Shown: positions 35,115-44,679, counted from the first letter of the stretch. The stretch is 64,000 bases of DNA from Peptoniphilus_A sp001811425 (GCF_001811425.1 NZ_KV804703.1:100603-164602), one strand, 5' to 3'. The notes: a model not told the origin generated them from the letters alone. Program-made: numbers and translations.

Positions 35115-36029
35115 CTAAAAAACAATGTAGTGATAGATGAAATACAAAATCACAAGGGCAATTATAGGCACGAAGTTAAATAAGTCAATGCCTTCCACAT
35201 CTCTGTACCTAATTTTTATTTCCACGTCCTCTTGATTTTCCTTCTTCAAACTTTTAAGGATTAGTCTAATTAAAATCACAGAAAAAATTGAAACTACAAT
35301 AAGTAAAATAATAATTGAAAGCTCAAGAGACCCAATTTCGCGAGAAAGTTTTGTCTTGCGCAAAAATTCAAAGAGCCTTTCATTGACATACCTTGCCGTC
35401 AAAACTGCAATGACATTGTTGACAAAGTGCGCCACTATGGCTGGGATTATTGAGCCCGTAACTTCTATTAAACTTGAAAACAAAAGTCCCAACAAGAAGG
35501 GGGCGATAAAATTTTGTATGTCAAAGTGAAATAGAGCGAAGACAAGGGCAGATACCACTATGGCAAACCTCTCTCCATAGACATTATAGGCGTTAGTGAG
35601 AGTTCCCCTGAAGAAAACTTCTTCGCAAATAGCCGGCACTAGGCACATAAATATTAAATAATTAAAAATTGGAACATTTTGCAGCATTAACTCCATAGGA
35701 AAATTTTTGTATTCAATAAAATTTGAAAGAAGGGACAAAAATATTCCATTTAAAAGTAAAATCACTGGGTAAGACAAAATCACAAGGATGATTGTCTTTA
35801 AAATGCTCTCACCAGAAATTTTTTTAATTTTTAAAACTTCTTTAATATTTCCCGTTGAAGAAATGAGAATTGCCGGGATTAAAATAATAAAAATTTCCGT
35901 AATAAAAGTTCCCCAAAAACTGTATTTCTCTTGAATATTAAAACCAAAGGTCAAAAAAATAATTGCAAGCACAAGAGTCAAGGAGTTGACGCTCATGACA
36001 TTTAAATTTTTCTTTTTATATCTTTTCAT
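35115..36029 (-). CDS. CPBP-family intramembrane glutamic metalloprotease
   Basis: Membrane protein of 304 residues with about eight helices. The Abi/CPBP motifs are present: EEVFFRGTL (EExxxR), FALFHFD (FxxxH) and HFVNN (HxxxN). Family members include Rce1-like proteases and bacteriocin-immunity proteins. The start at 36029 (MKRYKKKNLN) is preferred over an upstream in-frame ATG because AAGGAA lies ahead; it overlaps the end of hpt by 14 bases. Substrate is unknown. Confidence 0.88.
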   Translation of the reverse strand: MKRYKKKNLNVMSVNSLTLVLAIIFLTFGFNIQEKYSFWGTFITEIFIILIPAILISSTGNIKEVLKIKKISGESILKTIILVILSYPVILLLNGIFLSLLSNFIEYKNFPMELMLQNVPIFNYLIFMCLVPAICEEVFFRGTLTNAYNVYGERFAIVVSALVFALFHFDIQNFIAPFLLGLLFSSLIEVTGSIIPAIVAHFVNNVIAVLTARYVNERLFEFLRKTKLSREIGSLELSIIILLIVVSIFSVILIRLILKSLKKENQEDVEIKIRYRDVEGIDLFNFVPIIALVILYFIYHYIVF

Positions 36030-36543
36030 TTTTTTCCTTATAAGTGTAGATGTAAGGCACATTCCTGTAGTGGTCGCCATAATTTAAACCGTAACCAACA
36101 ATAAAAATATCATCAATTTCAAAGCCAACATAGTCAGCAGCTACATCTGCCTCTCTCCTTGAAGGCTTGTCAAGTAAGACGCAAGTCTTTAGGGACTTTG
36201 GCTTGTAGCTTAAAAGTTTTTCCTTCACTGCATAAAGAGTGTTTCCTGTGTCTAAAATGTCGTCTACAACAAGGACATCTCTGCCCTCTATATTTGTGCG
36301 TAGGTCCGTCAAAAATCTCACCTCTCCACTGGAAGACTCACTGTGTCCATAGGATGAAGTTGTGAGAAAATCTATCTCAACTAATTTATCAATCTCTCTA
36401 ACTAAGTCTGCCGCAAAAATAAAGCTTCCTCTCAAAAGAGAAATGACTACGAAATTATCGTCAAAGTCTTCTGTAATTCTTTTGCCCAGACTTTCTACCT
36501 TTTCCTTTATCTCTTGACGAGAAAATAAAATTTGTCTTTCCAT
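36016..36543 (-). CDS. hpt: Hypoxanthine phosphoribosyltransferase
   Basis: Purine salvage enzyme making IMP/GMP from hypoxanthine/guanine and PRPP; 175 residues. The PRPP motif is VLVVDDILDTGNTL; substrate region FEIDDIFIVGYGLNYGDHYR is typical. GGAGGAATT precedes the ATG. First gene of the operon; a -10 TATAAT lies upstream, back to back with the DUF4364 promoter. Confidence 0.95.
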   Translation of the reverse strand: MERQILFSRQEIKEKVESLGKRITEDFDDNFVVISLLRGSFIFAADLVREIDKLVEIDFLTTSSYGHSESSSGEVRFLTDLRTNIEGRDVLVVDDILDTGNTLYAVKEKLLSYKPKSLKTCVLLDKPSRREADVAADYVGFEIDDIFIVGYGLNYGDHYRNVPYIYTYKEKNEKI

Positions 36544-36592
36544 AATTCCTCCACCTACATTATATCAAAAAATGGCAAAAATTCATCTTTAA

Positions 36593-36622
36593 TTGCTATT
36601 AGAAGCCCAGCTTTGGTATAAT
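36593..36622 (+). promoter_or_regulatory. Promoter of the DUF4364 gene
   Basis: TTGCTA (36593-36598), 18 bases, TATAAT (36617-36622), 19 bases before the start codon. Confidence 0.65.
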
Positions 36623-36640
36623 TTAAGAGAAGGTGATACT

Positions 36641-37159
36641 ATGGAAAAAAGTTCCTTTGAACTTGCATTAAATAAATTATTGATCCTCTACATCATAGAT
36701 AAGTTTAACCACAAACTAAAGGAAAATGACCTCTCCTATTTTGTCTTAGACATAGAGCTCTTTAACTACTTTTACTTCAAACAATATTTAAATGACTTGG
36801 AGTCGACGGGGCTTGTCCTCTTTGACGGCGACAAAAAATATTATCTATCAGAGGATGGAGAAAAGACCCTAGATATTTTTTATGAGCAAATACCAGAAGA
36901 AAATATAAAATTTTTAGATGAGAAAATAGATTTATATCGCCACGAACTTCTCCTTAAAAATTCAGTTTCAGGAGAAGCACTTGAAGAAGATGGTATAAAC
37001 TTCGCCCACCTAAAAATAAAGGACGACGAAATAGCTGTCTTGGACTTAAAAATCGAAACATCTGATGAAATCATGGCAAAAAAAATTTCTGCAAACTTTA
37101 AAAAGAATGCAGAAAATATTTATTCAGAAATATTAAAAATTTTGACAGAAGAAAATTAG
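36641..37159 (+). CDS. DUF4364 family winged-helix protein
   Basis: Protein of 172 residues. The start at 36641 (MEKSSFELALNKLLILYIID) is preferred over an earlier frame extension because AAGGTG precedes it and the promoter -10 lies just upstream. The N-terminal 75 residues look like a winged helix (YFKQYLNDLESTGLVLFDGD), the rest is alpha/beta. DUF4364 is a Firmicute family presumed to be transcription regulators; targets are unknown. Monocistronic, ends in the terminator at 37201. Confidence 0.78.
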   Translation: MEKSSFELALNKLLILYIIDKFNHKLKENDLSYFVLDIELFNYFYFKQYLNDLESTGLVLFDGDKKYYLSEDGEKTLDIFYEQIPEENIKFLDEKIDLYRHELLLKNSVSGEALEEDGINFAHLKIKDDEIAVLDLKIETSDEIMAKKISANFKKNAENIYSEILKILTEEN

Positions 37160-37200
37160 ATTAAAAAATTAATTTATTTTAAATTTTCCCTAAAGCTAGA

Positions 37201-37240
37201 TAAAGGCTATGAGTTTAAAAGCTCAAGCCTTTATTTTTTG
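37201..37240 (+). terminator. Terminator after the DUF4364 gene
   Basis: TAAAGGCT (37201-37208) pairs with AGCCTTTA (37226-37233), with an inner GAG/CTC stem, then a T tract. Confidence 0.8.
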
Positions 37241-37253
37241 TTTTCGGAAGATA

Positions 37254-39734
37254 TTATTCTAAACTTCTAATCCTATCTACTAGACTCTTTTGACTGTGCT
37301 TTTCATAGAATCTACCTGTAAATAATATCCCAATAATTATATTTACAAAGTTTACAAGTATAAGTGGCATGATTACAAATTTATAGGAAGTCCACTTAGT
37401 TTGTTCCATAAAACCTATCAAGATATATTTATCTACAAGAAGCATAATGATAAAAGAAAATACTAAGCCACATAAAGAATAGATCAAATTCTTTTTCACC
37501 AAATATTTTTTAATATTTTTCTTTGTCATTCCAATTGCTTCAAGGATTGATAAGTTAACCATATTTCTCAAAATTTCAGTAGCAATAACATTTATAAAAT
37601 TCAGTACAGATATTAAGAATAATACTATAGATAGACTGTAGCCAGCAAATTCTATTAGGTTTTTGAATTCCATTGTAGATTTGATCTGAAGATCCCTTGA
37701 ATCGTAGGAAAAGTCTGGCTCATTTTCAAAAGTTTTTAATAACTTATCAAAATTTTCCTTTTCCCTATCCGCCACATCAAATCCATAGGACATTATACTT
37801 TGATCTCCTGTAAGCTCTTTATACTCATTCGGATTCATATAAATATATTCCAAACCTAAAGTAGGACTAGATTCGTCGTTTATATCTTCCTTAATTACAG
37901 GGAAATATCTAAGACCATTTGAAAAATTATATTCAATCTTGCCCATCACTTGGACTTCTTTGGCCTTATTTTTTACATTTATTTTGATTTTATCACCCGT
38001 TTTAAATGCGGATTTTTTGTCTCCATATTCTCCTATGATAATATAATTTCCTGTTTGCCATTTTTCTTTATCGAACTCTCCGTCTATGCATTTTTGTTTA
38101 TTTATTAGAAATTCATCCATCCCAAACAGAAGTGGCGCAACTTTTTTGTCTTCTATTTTAATTTCTGGATAAGTGTGCTCATAACCAGAGGAGTATAAAG
38201 CTCCTCCACTTTTATAACCCTTATGATTTTCTATTTCATCAATAAACTTTTTGTCAATTCCATACTCACTACCTAAATACATATATCTAAAATATTTTGG
38301 GCTTGCTATATTATAGTCCGTTACGATTACATCAGAAATTCCCTTTTCTAAATCAATATTGCCGGTATAAGTTAAAACGCTATTTAAAATAACTGCAGAT
38401 AGGCTAATAGAAAGAACTATCGATATAAATCTAAATTTATTGGAAAATACTTGTCTTCTAGCAAGCTTGCCTAGAGAAATATTCTCGCTTTTATATTTCT
38501 TTTTTATCGTGGTTTCATTGTATTTGCTGGCATCTATTGGAGAAACTTTTGCTGCATATCTTGCAGGTCTCATCACCGATAGAAATACTGTAAGCAAAGT
38601 AAAGGCTGTCGAAAATAAGATAATTAAGATTATTACCATGAGTGATAATTTTACATCCGTTAACATCTCATTATTTGCAAATATTTTATTTAAAATAACT
38701 TTTCCAATAGAAATCCCTACTATATCTCCAACTATTATTGTTGGAAGTGCAACTGCTAAAGACTCATGATGAACAAGTTTTTTGATTTGTGGCTTTGTCA
38801 TCCCAATTGTTTTTAAAAGTCCCAGAAGCTTAATATCCTCATTTACGGATATTTTAAAAATATTGTTTATTATCAAGTATCCTGCGACTATTACCAAAAT
38901 CAAAAAAGATAAGAAGGGTAGAAATGTTTTAAAATCAAAACTAGAATCACCAGAAAAAATATAAGCAAAGTTAACACCAATTCTTATTTCTTTATCAGAT
39001 AAATTTCCAGGGTCCTCTACAACTTTATAACCATTTCTCTCTGCAATTTTTAAAAGCTTATTCCTTATCATAAAGGAATTCTTTAGCATTACTTCCACGT
39101 CATTATTATTTTCTGGAAGTAATAATTTATCTACATAAGCTTTTGATAAGTAAATTTGTCCTACACCAACATTGGAGTCAATTGGATTTTGAAAAGTTCC
39201 AGATATAATAAATTTATCACTTTTCTTTTCAATAATCTCTCCTGTGTAAGGTTTTTCAATACTGTATGGAATTTCTATCTCTTCTCCAATTTCACCCTTA
39301 TAACCTAATTTTTTAGCAGTTGCTAAATCTATAAATACGTCGTTTTCTTTTTCAGGAAATTTCCCTTTAACTTTTTCTATTAGAGACCATTCAAATCCTT
39401 TCCTATCCATATAAGATAGTTCTGCACTTATTTTTTCATCGTCAAGAATTCCAACTTTCTCTCTTACTGAAAAATCCTTTATATCCTTATCGTGAGTTAA
39501 TATTTCTACATCTTCGTCAGAAAGTTCTTTAAAAGATCCGTGGCTGATTGTTCCAATAGTTTTCATTGTTTGGGTTTCCATGCTTTTTCCTAAACCTAAG
39601 GCTACAGAAAACAGACTTGTAAATAGTATAGAAGTCAAAGCAATGGCTAATAAGAGAATATTTCTCCTGCTTTTATTTGCATTTAAAATATTTTTTGCAA
39701 GGTGCCTTATATAAGCTTTATTTTTGACTTTCAT
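37254..39734 (-). CDS. ABC transporter permease, FtsX/BceB-like
   Basis: Permease of 826 residues: N-terminal helix with RRNILLLAIALTSILFTSLF, a large extracytoplasmic domain at about 45-260, a FtsX core of three helices (FLSFLILVIVAGYLIINNIF), a fourth helix, then a second set of domain plus FtsX core to the C-terminus (MVNLSILEAIGMTKKNIKKY). The start at 39734 is chosen for its Shine-Dalgarno and overlaps the ATPase gene by 17 bases. It works with the upstream ATPase and two-component genes; such modules usually handle antimicrobial peptides, though this permease has two large external domains rather than one as in BceB. Confidence 0.88.
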   Translation of the reverse strand: MKVKNKAYIRHLAKNILNANKSRRNILLLAIALTSILFTSLFSVALGLGKSMETQTMKTIGTISHGSFKELSDEDVEILTHDKDIKDFSVREKVGILDDEKISAELSYMDRKGFEWSLIEKVKGKFPEKENDVFIDLATAKKLGYKGEIGEEIEIPYSIEKPYTGEIIEKKSDKFIISGTFQNPIDSNVGVGQIYLSKAYVDKLLLPENNNDVEVMLKNSFMIRNKLLKIAERNGYKVVEDPGNLSDKEIRIGVNFAYIFSGDSSFDFKTFLPFLSFLILVIVAGYLIINNIFKISVNEDIKLLGLLKTIGMTKPQIKKLVHHESLAVALPTIIVGDIVGISIGKVILNKIFANNEMLTDVKLSLMVIILIILFSTAFTLLTVFLSVMRPARYAAKVSPIDASKYNETTIKKKYKSENISLGKLARRQVFSNKFRFISIVLSISLSAVILNSVLTYTGNIDLEKGISDVIVTDYNIASPKYFRYMYLGSEYGIDKKFIDEIENHKGYKSGGALYSSGYEHTYPEIKIEDKKVAPLLFGMDEFLINKQKCIDGEFDKEKWQTGNYIIIGEYGDKKSAFKTGDKIKINVKNKAKEVQVMGKIEYNFSNGLRYFPVIKEDINDESSPTLGLEYIYMNPNEYKELTGDQSIMSYGFDVADREKENFDKLLKTFENEPDFSYDSRDLQIKSTMEFKNLIEFAGYSLSIVLFLISVLNFINVIATEILRNMVNLSILEAIGMTKKNIKKYLVKKNLIYSLCGLVFSFIIMLLVDKYILIGFMEQTKWTSYKFVIMPLILVNFVNIIIGILFTGRFYEKHSQKSLVDRIRSLE

Positions 39735-40395
39735 TATTTCCCACCAGTCTTCCATCTTCTATCCTTAGAGTTTTTTCTGCAGCTTGAGCGACGGCATCAT
39801 CGTGAGTAATCATAAGAATAGTATTTCCAAGCTCTTTATTAATCTTTTTTAGTAAGTAAACAACTTGGGAAGAAGATTTTGAATCTAAATTTCCTGTAGG
39901 TTCGTCAGCTAGAATTAAAGATGGTTTGGTAACCAAGGCTCTTGCTATGGCAACCCTTTGTTGCTGTCCACCAGATAATTCATTAGGCATTTTATATTTT
40001 TGATCACTTATTTCAAGTATATCTATTACATAATCAACATATTTTTTATCTACTTTGTCCCCATCAAGACCAAAGGGAATAATTATATTCTCATATACAT
40101 TTAGCATGGGTAAAAGATTATATGCTTGAAAGACAAAACCAATATTTCTTCTCCTAAAAATGGTTCTCTCATCATCTTTTAAAGCATAAATGTCGGTATC
40201 ATCAATTAAAACTTTTCCGCTTGTAGGATAATCAAGTCCTCCTAGTAAATGTAATAGGGTTGATTTACCAGATCCAGATGCTCCTATTATAGAAATAAAT
40301 TCTCCTTTTTCCACATCGAAAGATACTCCGTCAAGAGCTCTTACTTCCACGTCATTTGATTTATAATATCTTTTTAAATTTTCTACTTTTAACAT
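39718..40395 (-). CDS. ABC transporter ATP-binding protein (MacB/BceA-type)
   Basis: ATPase of 225 residues. Walker A GASGSGKST, Q-loop FVFQAYNLLP, signature ELSGGQQQRVAIARA, Walker B LILADEPTGNLD, H-loop MITHDD. The ATG at 40395 is preferred to GTG 40404 because GAGGTG then stands 6 bases ahead. It belongs to the lipoprotein/antimicrobial-peptide exporter class (LolD, MacB, BceA). Preceded by three TGTAAG repeats that probably bind the adjacent response regulator. Confidence 0.93.
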   Translation of the reverse strand: MLKVENLKRYYKSNDVEVRALDGVSFDVEKGEFISIIGASGSGKSTLLHLLGGLDYPTSGKVLIDDTDIYALKDDERTIFRRRNIGFVFQAYNLLPMLNVYENIIIPFGLDGDKVDKKYVDYVIDILEISDQKYKMPNELSGGQQQRVAIARALVTKPSLILADEPTGNLDSKSSSQVVYLLKKINKELGNTILMITHDDAVAQAAEKTLRIEDGRLVGNNESQK

Positions 40396-40432
40396 TTCTA
40401 TCACCTCTTTACATTTAATATAACATTCATAT

Positions 40433-40471
40433 CTTACAAAGTACTTACAAGACTTCTTACAGTTTTGTAAG
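40433..40471 (-). promoter_or_regulatory. Response-regulator binding repeats upstream of the ABC genes
   Basis: On the minus strand TGTAAG occurs three times in direct orientation (complements of 40461-40456, 40449-40444, 40438-40433), spaced 12 and 11 bases, followed by a TATATT -10 (complement near 40420). One helical-turn spacing is typical for OmpR-family dimers. A fourth inverted TGTAAG on the plus strand (40466-40471) makes a hairpin with the first. Confidence 0.6.
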
Positions 40472-40498
40472 AAAAAAGACTTCTCACAAGGGGAAGTC
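40472..40498 (-). terminator. Terminator of the two-component genes
   Basis: On the minus strand GACTTC, 9-base loop containing the histidine kinase stop, GAAGTC, then six T. It separates regulator genes from the ABC genes, which therefore need their own promoter. Confidence 0.75.
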
Positions 40499-41356
40499 TA
40501 CTGAAAATTTTATTCTGTTATTATCCAAAGACGCTCTTATATTTCCGCCATGCTTTTCTATAATTTCTCTGGCTATAAAAAGACCTAAACCCAAACCGTC
40601 CTTTGAAACTGAATTTTTTCCTCTATAAAATCTTTCAAATATCTTTGGCAAAGTATCTTCTGATAAATCTTTGCACTCGTTTTCTATGGCTAGATTATAG
40701 TTTAGGTAAGATTTATAAACTGAAATATTAATTGTAGAACCCTTTGGCGAGTATTTTATAGCATTATCTACTAGATTGTGAATAGCTTCTTTAAGCCATC
40801 TTTCGTCCAAATTGAAAATTAAGTCTTGGTCTTTTAAATTTATTCTAATACATTTTTCATCTAATATTACTTTAAATTCTCTCAAAACATCTTCTACTAG
40901 ATCTTTTAAATTTGCTTGATGTTTTTGTAAGGAAATAATATCGGATTCGAGCCTAGAAGATTTTACTAGGTTTTGAATTAAAAATTCTAGTTTATTAAGT
41001 TCATACTTTATAATTTCAAGATACTCATCTTTCGGATTATCTTCTAATAGACTGATGTATAAAGAAAGGTTGGTAATGGGTGTCTTGGTTTGGTGTGATA
41101 TATCTGCTATTAAATCTTTTGTTTTACTTTTTTCTGTATTTATTTTCGCTTCTTTTACTTGGCTGGCATACAAAAACTTTATGAGCTTTGATTTTATTTT
41201 AGATAATTCCTTTTCATCAAATTCTGTAATTTCTAAATTTCCATCCAAAGCCTTATCAATATAGGCTGAGAGTTCACGCATTTCATTTCTCAAGACAATA
41301 TATTTATATAAAATAATTCCAATTATAAGAGCTAAAAGACTTATTAAAAATTCCAT
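40484..41356 (-). CDS. Sensor histidine kinase (intramembrane-sensing type)
   Basis: Kinase of 290 residues. A single N-terminal hydrophobic helix (FLISLLALIIGIILYKYIVL) with no extracytoplasmic domain, then HisKA with H-box DISHQTKTPI and HATPase (N-box NLVDNAIKYS, GLGLGLFIAREII). Lack of a sensor domain is characteristic of BceS-like kinases that sense flux through their ABC partner. Its start overlaps the regulator gene by 13 bases. The terminator overlaps its stop. Confidence 0.92.
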   Translation of the reverse strand: MEFLISLLALIIGIILYKYIVLRNEMRELSAYIDKALDGNLEITEFDEKELSKIKSKLIKFLYASQVKEAKINTEKSKTKDLIADISHQTKTPITNLSLYISLLEDNPKDEYLEIIKYELNKLEFLIQNLVKSSRLESDIISLQKHQANLKDLVEDVLREFKVILDEKCIRINLKDQDLIFNLDERWLKEAIHNLVDNAIKYSPKGSTINISVYKSYLNYNLAIENECKDLSEDTLPKIFERFYRGKNSVSKDGLGLGLFIAREIIEKHGGNIRASLDNNRIKFSVDFPL

Positions 41357-41997
41357 TTATATCCAACTCCAAAAACTGTTTCTATTGGGTCATAAGGTTT
41401 TAATTTATTTCTTATTCTAGAAATATTGACGCTCAATGTATTTTGATCAATAAATTCATCATCTACTCCCCAAACAAAATCAAATAGTAATTCCTTAGTA
41501 ATAACTTGAGACTTGTTTTTTATCAGGTAGTATAAAATTTTTGTCTCTGTCCTTGTGAGATCTATATTTTTATTATCCAAAAAGAAAGTATTTTCATTGA
41601 AATTAAAGTCTAGACCATCTTTATTATAAAGATTTAAATCACTAGACACTATTTTTTCAAAAGCTCTTTTTATCTTTGCTTCTAAGATTCCTAGAGAAAA
41701 AGGTTTAGTTAAATAGTCGTCTGCCCCTAAATTTATGGCTGAAATGATATATGATTCTAAATCTATGGCTGATAAAACTATAATGGGAATTGCAGAATTT
41801 TGTCTGGTATATTTTATTATTTCAAGTCCATCTCCATCTGGCAAATTCATATCAAGTAAAATTAAGTCAGCTTTATCAATAAAGCTTTTAGCTTCACTAA
41901 CAGTGCTAACAGAGAAAACCTCAAAATCTTTATGAAGAGCTATAGAAAGCCCTTTATTTAAATTTTTGTCATCTTCAATTATTAGTATCTTCTTCAT
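41344..41997 (-). CDS. OmpR-family response regulator
   Basis: Response regulator of 217 residues. Receiver domain with acidic pair IIEDD, phospho-acceptor Asp in LILLDMNLPDGDG (about residue 49), Lys in TKPFS. The C-terminal winged helix (TRTETKILYYLIKNKSQVIT, VNISRIRNKL) binds DNA, most likely the TGTAAG repeats at 40433-40461. First gene of the BceRS-like unit; a TATAAT-like -10 lies in the AT-rich upstream region. Confidence 0.93.
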   Translation of the reverse strand: MKKILIIEDDKNLNKGLSIALHKDFEVFSVSTVSEAKSFIDKADLILLDMNLPDGDGLEIIKYTRQNSAIPIIVLSAIDLESYIISAINLGADDYLTKPFSLGILEAKIKRAFEKIVSSDLNLYNKDGLDFNFNENTFFLDNKNIDLTRTETKILYYLIKNKSQVITKELLFDFVWGVDDEFIDQNTLSVNISRIRNKLKPYDPIETVFGVGYKWNF

Positions 41998-42129
41998 AAT
42001 CTATCACTGAAAATTTTTTTACTCCTCAAAAAGTTTCTGCTTTATAACTCTTGTAAAGATTATTATACAACATTTTAAAAATGAATATTTGCAAATTGCT
42101 TTATTCTGTAAATTTAAATAAATATTTGT

Positions 42130-42159
42130 AAAAAAATAAAGCCCCTAGGACTTTATTTT
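42130..42159 (-). terminator. Terminator of the P-type ATPase gene
   Basis: AAAATAAAG (42133-42141), 9-base loop, CTTTATTTT (42151-42159); a T tract follows on the minus strand. Confidence 0.8.
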
Positions 42160-42180
42160 GTTATTTATTTTTTTTTAATT

Positions 42181-44256
42181 TTATACTCTATAGTCTCTCA
42201 TATTTCTTCCTGCAATGGCAACTGTAGATGCGTTGTGGAGGAAGGCTGAATTTGTATTTGTGAGATGTCCTGTTACTCCAAGGGCAATAAGGGCACTGTT
42301 AAAGGAAATTATGTGTCTGTAGTTTTTATGAATCCTCTTATCCAATTCTTTTGCAATTTTTATCACATCAATAAGTTCCTTTAGGGAGTCGGACTTTATT
42401 GATATGTCTGCAATTTCCTTGGCAATGTCGGCGCCTTCGTGCATGGAAATGCCCACATCTGCTGATGAAAGCGCAATGGAGTCGTTGATTCCGTCGCCAA
42501 TCATGACAACTGTCCTGCCCTCTGCCTTTTCCCTGTCCACATATTCTTTTTTGTCTTCAGGCAAAACTTGTGACTTATAATAGTCTAGGTCAAGTTTTTC
42601 TGCCACAGCCCTTGCAGAATTTTCTGCGTCGCCAGTTAGCATGGAAATTTTCCTGAAACCAAGCTCTCTCAAGGAGTCAATTGTGTATTTTGCGTCTTCA
42701 CGAAGTGGGTCGTCAATGCAAAGTACTGCGATTAATTTTTCGTCAAAGGCAAGATATAAAAGTGAATAATCTTCCTTTAATTTGTCAATCTTATTTTTTT
42801 GGTCCTGGTCAATTTTTATATTCTCATCTTCTAAGATGAAGTGGGCTGAACCAATTAGGGCAACTTTATCGCCAATTTTTGATTTTATGCCATGGGCAAC
42901 AATGTATTCTGGCTTTGAGTGCATTTCTTCGTGGTTGAGGTTCTTGTCATGGGCAGCCTTTACAACAGCATTGGCTATTGAATGTGGGAAGTGCTCTTCC
43001 AGACAAGCTGCAATCCTCAAGCATTCGTCTTCTTCATTGTCATAGAAGGCTATAACTTTTTCAACTCTTGGCTCTGACTTTGTGAGAGTCCCCGTCTTGT
43101 CGAAAATAATTGAATCTGCTTGGGCAAGTTTTTCCAAATACCTTCCGCCCTTTACGAGAATTTTCCTTTCTGAGGCAGAAGAGATTGCCTTCATAGTTGC
43201 AATTGGCATTGTAAGTTTAAGTGCGCAGGAAAAATCCACCATCAAAAAGGATTTTGCCTTGATGAAATCTCTTGTCAATAGATAAGTTATACCTGCTCCC
43301 AAGAAGGAATATTTAACTATGGAGTCGGCTATGGACTCTGCCTTTTTCTCTGCAAGTGATTTATTTTTTTCACTCTCGCCAATTAATTCAATTATGTGAT
43401 TTATTCTGGAGTCGTCGTATTTTTTTGTAGTCTTAACTAGGATGGCTCCCTCTTCTAAAACTGTGCCTGCAAAGACAGTCCTGCCTTCAGTTTTTTTCAC
43501 AGGGAGGGACTCGCCAGTAAGGGAGGCTTCATTTACCATGCCATAGCCCTTAAGAATTTCGCCGTCAACAGGTATTGTTGAGCCCATGTTCACTTCTACG
43601 ACTTCACCAAGTTCAAGGTCTTCTAATTTTTTTAGATACTTCTTGTCGCCCTCAAGAACAAAAACTTGGTCAATATTAAGTCTAAGGGATTGTGCCAGGT
43701 CTTCCTTAGATTTTTTTAGGGTGTAATCTTCCAACTCTTCGCCAAGTCCAAGTAGGAAGATAATATTACCTGCATCGCCAAATTCTCCATCTAAGATAGA
43801 AATTCCAATTGCCGCTGCATCTAAGACTTCAACCTTTAATTTTCTATCCCTAAGACTTTTTAGTCCAGCCTTAATATATGGAAGGGACTTTATTACGACG
43901 CCAATGGGTCTAAGAGGCAGAGGCAAAATATGGGCGAAGAAAAGCCTCCTATAGATTGCGTCACGAAAAATGTGAAAGAGCTCTCTCTCCCCTTGGGGAA
44001 CAAAGTCTACATCTTCAATTTCAAAATCTCTTAGTTCTTCTAAGTCAAAGTCTAAAATAAACCTTGCAATCCTAGGCAAGGATCTCTCTTCATAATTTAC
44101 TACAATTGAATTTGCAAGAGGAGAAATCTTGCAAGACTTCACGCCAGGTATTTCTTCAATTTTGTATTTTAATTTATTTACATGGCAGTCTCTAAGCTTA
44201 TCCCTATATAAAAAGCGGCTCCTGCCCAGAGTTCTACTGGCAATACTTGCTTTCAT
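42181..44256 (-). CDS. P1B-type metal-transporting ATPase
   Basis: Membrane pump of 691 residues. The phosphorylation site is DKTGTLT, with TGES, MLTGD and GDGINDS in order. The N-terminal 70 residues look like an HMA fold (IEEIPGVKSCKISPLANSIV) but lack the GMxCxxC metal site. The transmembrane metal motif reads SCALK (DFSCALKLTMPIATM), not CPC, CPH, SPC or TPC, so the ion cannot be assigned with confidence. It is translated 1 base after a DUF6110 gene, a pairing I have seen for such ATPases in related anaerobes. Export of a transition metal is likely. Confidence 0.88.
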   Translation of the reverse strand: MKASIASRTLGRSRFLYRDKLRDCHVNKLKYKIEEIPGVKSCKISPLANSIVVNYEERSLPRIARFILDFDLEELRDFEIEDVDFVPQGERELFHIFRDAIYRRLFFAHILPLPLRPIGVVIKSLPYIKAGLKSLRDRKLKVEVLDAAAIGISILDGEFGDAGNIIFLLGLGEELEDYTLKKSKEDLAQSLRLNIDQVFVLEGDKKYLKKLEDLELGEVVEVNMGSTIPVDGEILKGYGMVNEASLTGESLPVKKTEGRTVFAGTVLEEGAILVKTTKKYDDSRINHIIELIGESEKNKSLAEKKAESIADSIVKYSFLGAGITYLLTRDFIKAKSFLMVDFSCALKLTMPIATMKAISSASERKILVKGGRYLEKLAQADSIIFDKTGTLTKSEPRVEKVIAFYDNEEDECLRIAACLEEHFPHSIANAVVKAAHDKNLNHEEMHSKPEYIVAHGIKSKIGDKVALIGSAHFILEDENIKIDQDQKNKIDKLKEDYSLLYLAFDEKLIAVLCIDDPLREDAKYTIDSLRELGFRKISMLTGDAENSARAVAEKLDLDYYKSQVLPEDKKEYVDREKAEGRTVVMIGDGINDSIALSSADVGISMHEGADIAKEIADISIKSDSLKELIDVIKIAKELDKRIHKNYRHIISFNSALIALGVTGHLTNTNSAFLHNASTVAIAGRNMRDYRV

Positions 44257-44257
44257 A

Positions 44258-44581
44258 TTAGTCTTCTACTTTTACTTCTACTTCAACTTCTACTTCTTCT
44301 GAAAGATTTTGGCTTTCTTCTGCAACTTTTTCAAGGTCTAGTTGAGCCTTTCTTTCAGCTTCTTTTCTCTCGTCTTCAGCTTTTTTTACCTTGGCTTCAG
44401 CCACAATATCTTCAGTGGAAACTTTTATATTTTCCATGCCCTTGTCTAAGCCTTCTTTAATTTTAAGACCTTCAGCGACTGTAGTTACAGCAAGTTTTTT
44501 TGCAGCTTGTGATGAAAGAATTTTTCCACCTAAAGCTCCTGCTACAAAACCTAATCCTAAATTAATTAATTTTTTCTTCAT
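44258..44581 (-). CDS. DUF6110-like small helical protein
   Basis: Protein of 107 residues: a short hydrophobic N-terminus rich in Gly/Ala (LGLGFVAGALGGKILSSQAA) that may enter the membrane, then a long charged helix ending in an acidic EVEVEVEVKVED tail. It looks like DUF6110. The acidic tail could bind cations. It is cotranscribed with the P-type ATPase (2-base spacing), so a role as accessory of metal transport is inferred. AGGAGG precedes the ATG. Confidence 0.75.
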   Translation of the reverse strand: MKKKLINLGLGFVAGALGGKILSSQAAKKLAVTTVAEGLKIKEGLDKGMENIKVSTEDIVAEAKVKKAEDERKEAERKAQLDLEKVAEESQNLSEEVEVEVEVKVED

Positions 44582-44679
44582 TTCATAACCTCCTATTTTT
44601 AAATTAATATTATCATTTACTAAAATAAATAATTAATAATATTATTTATCAAAATCGTAATTTTTTTAAAAATTTACAG

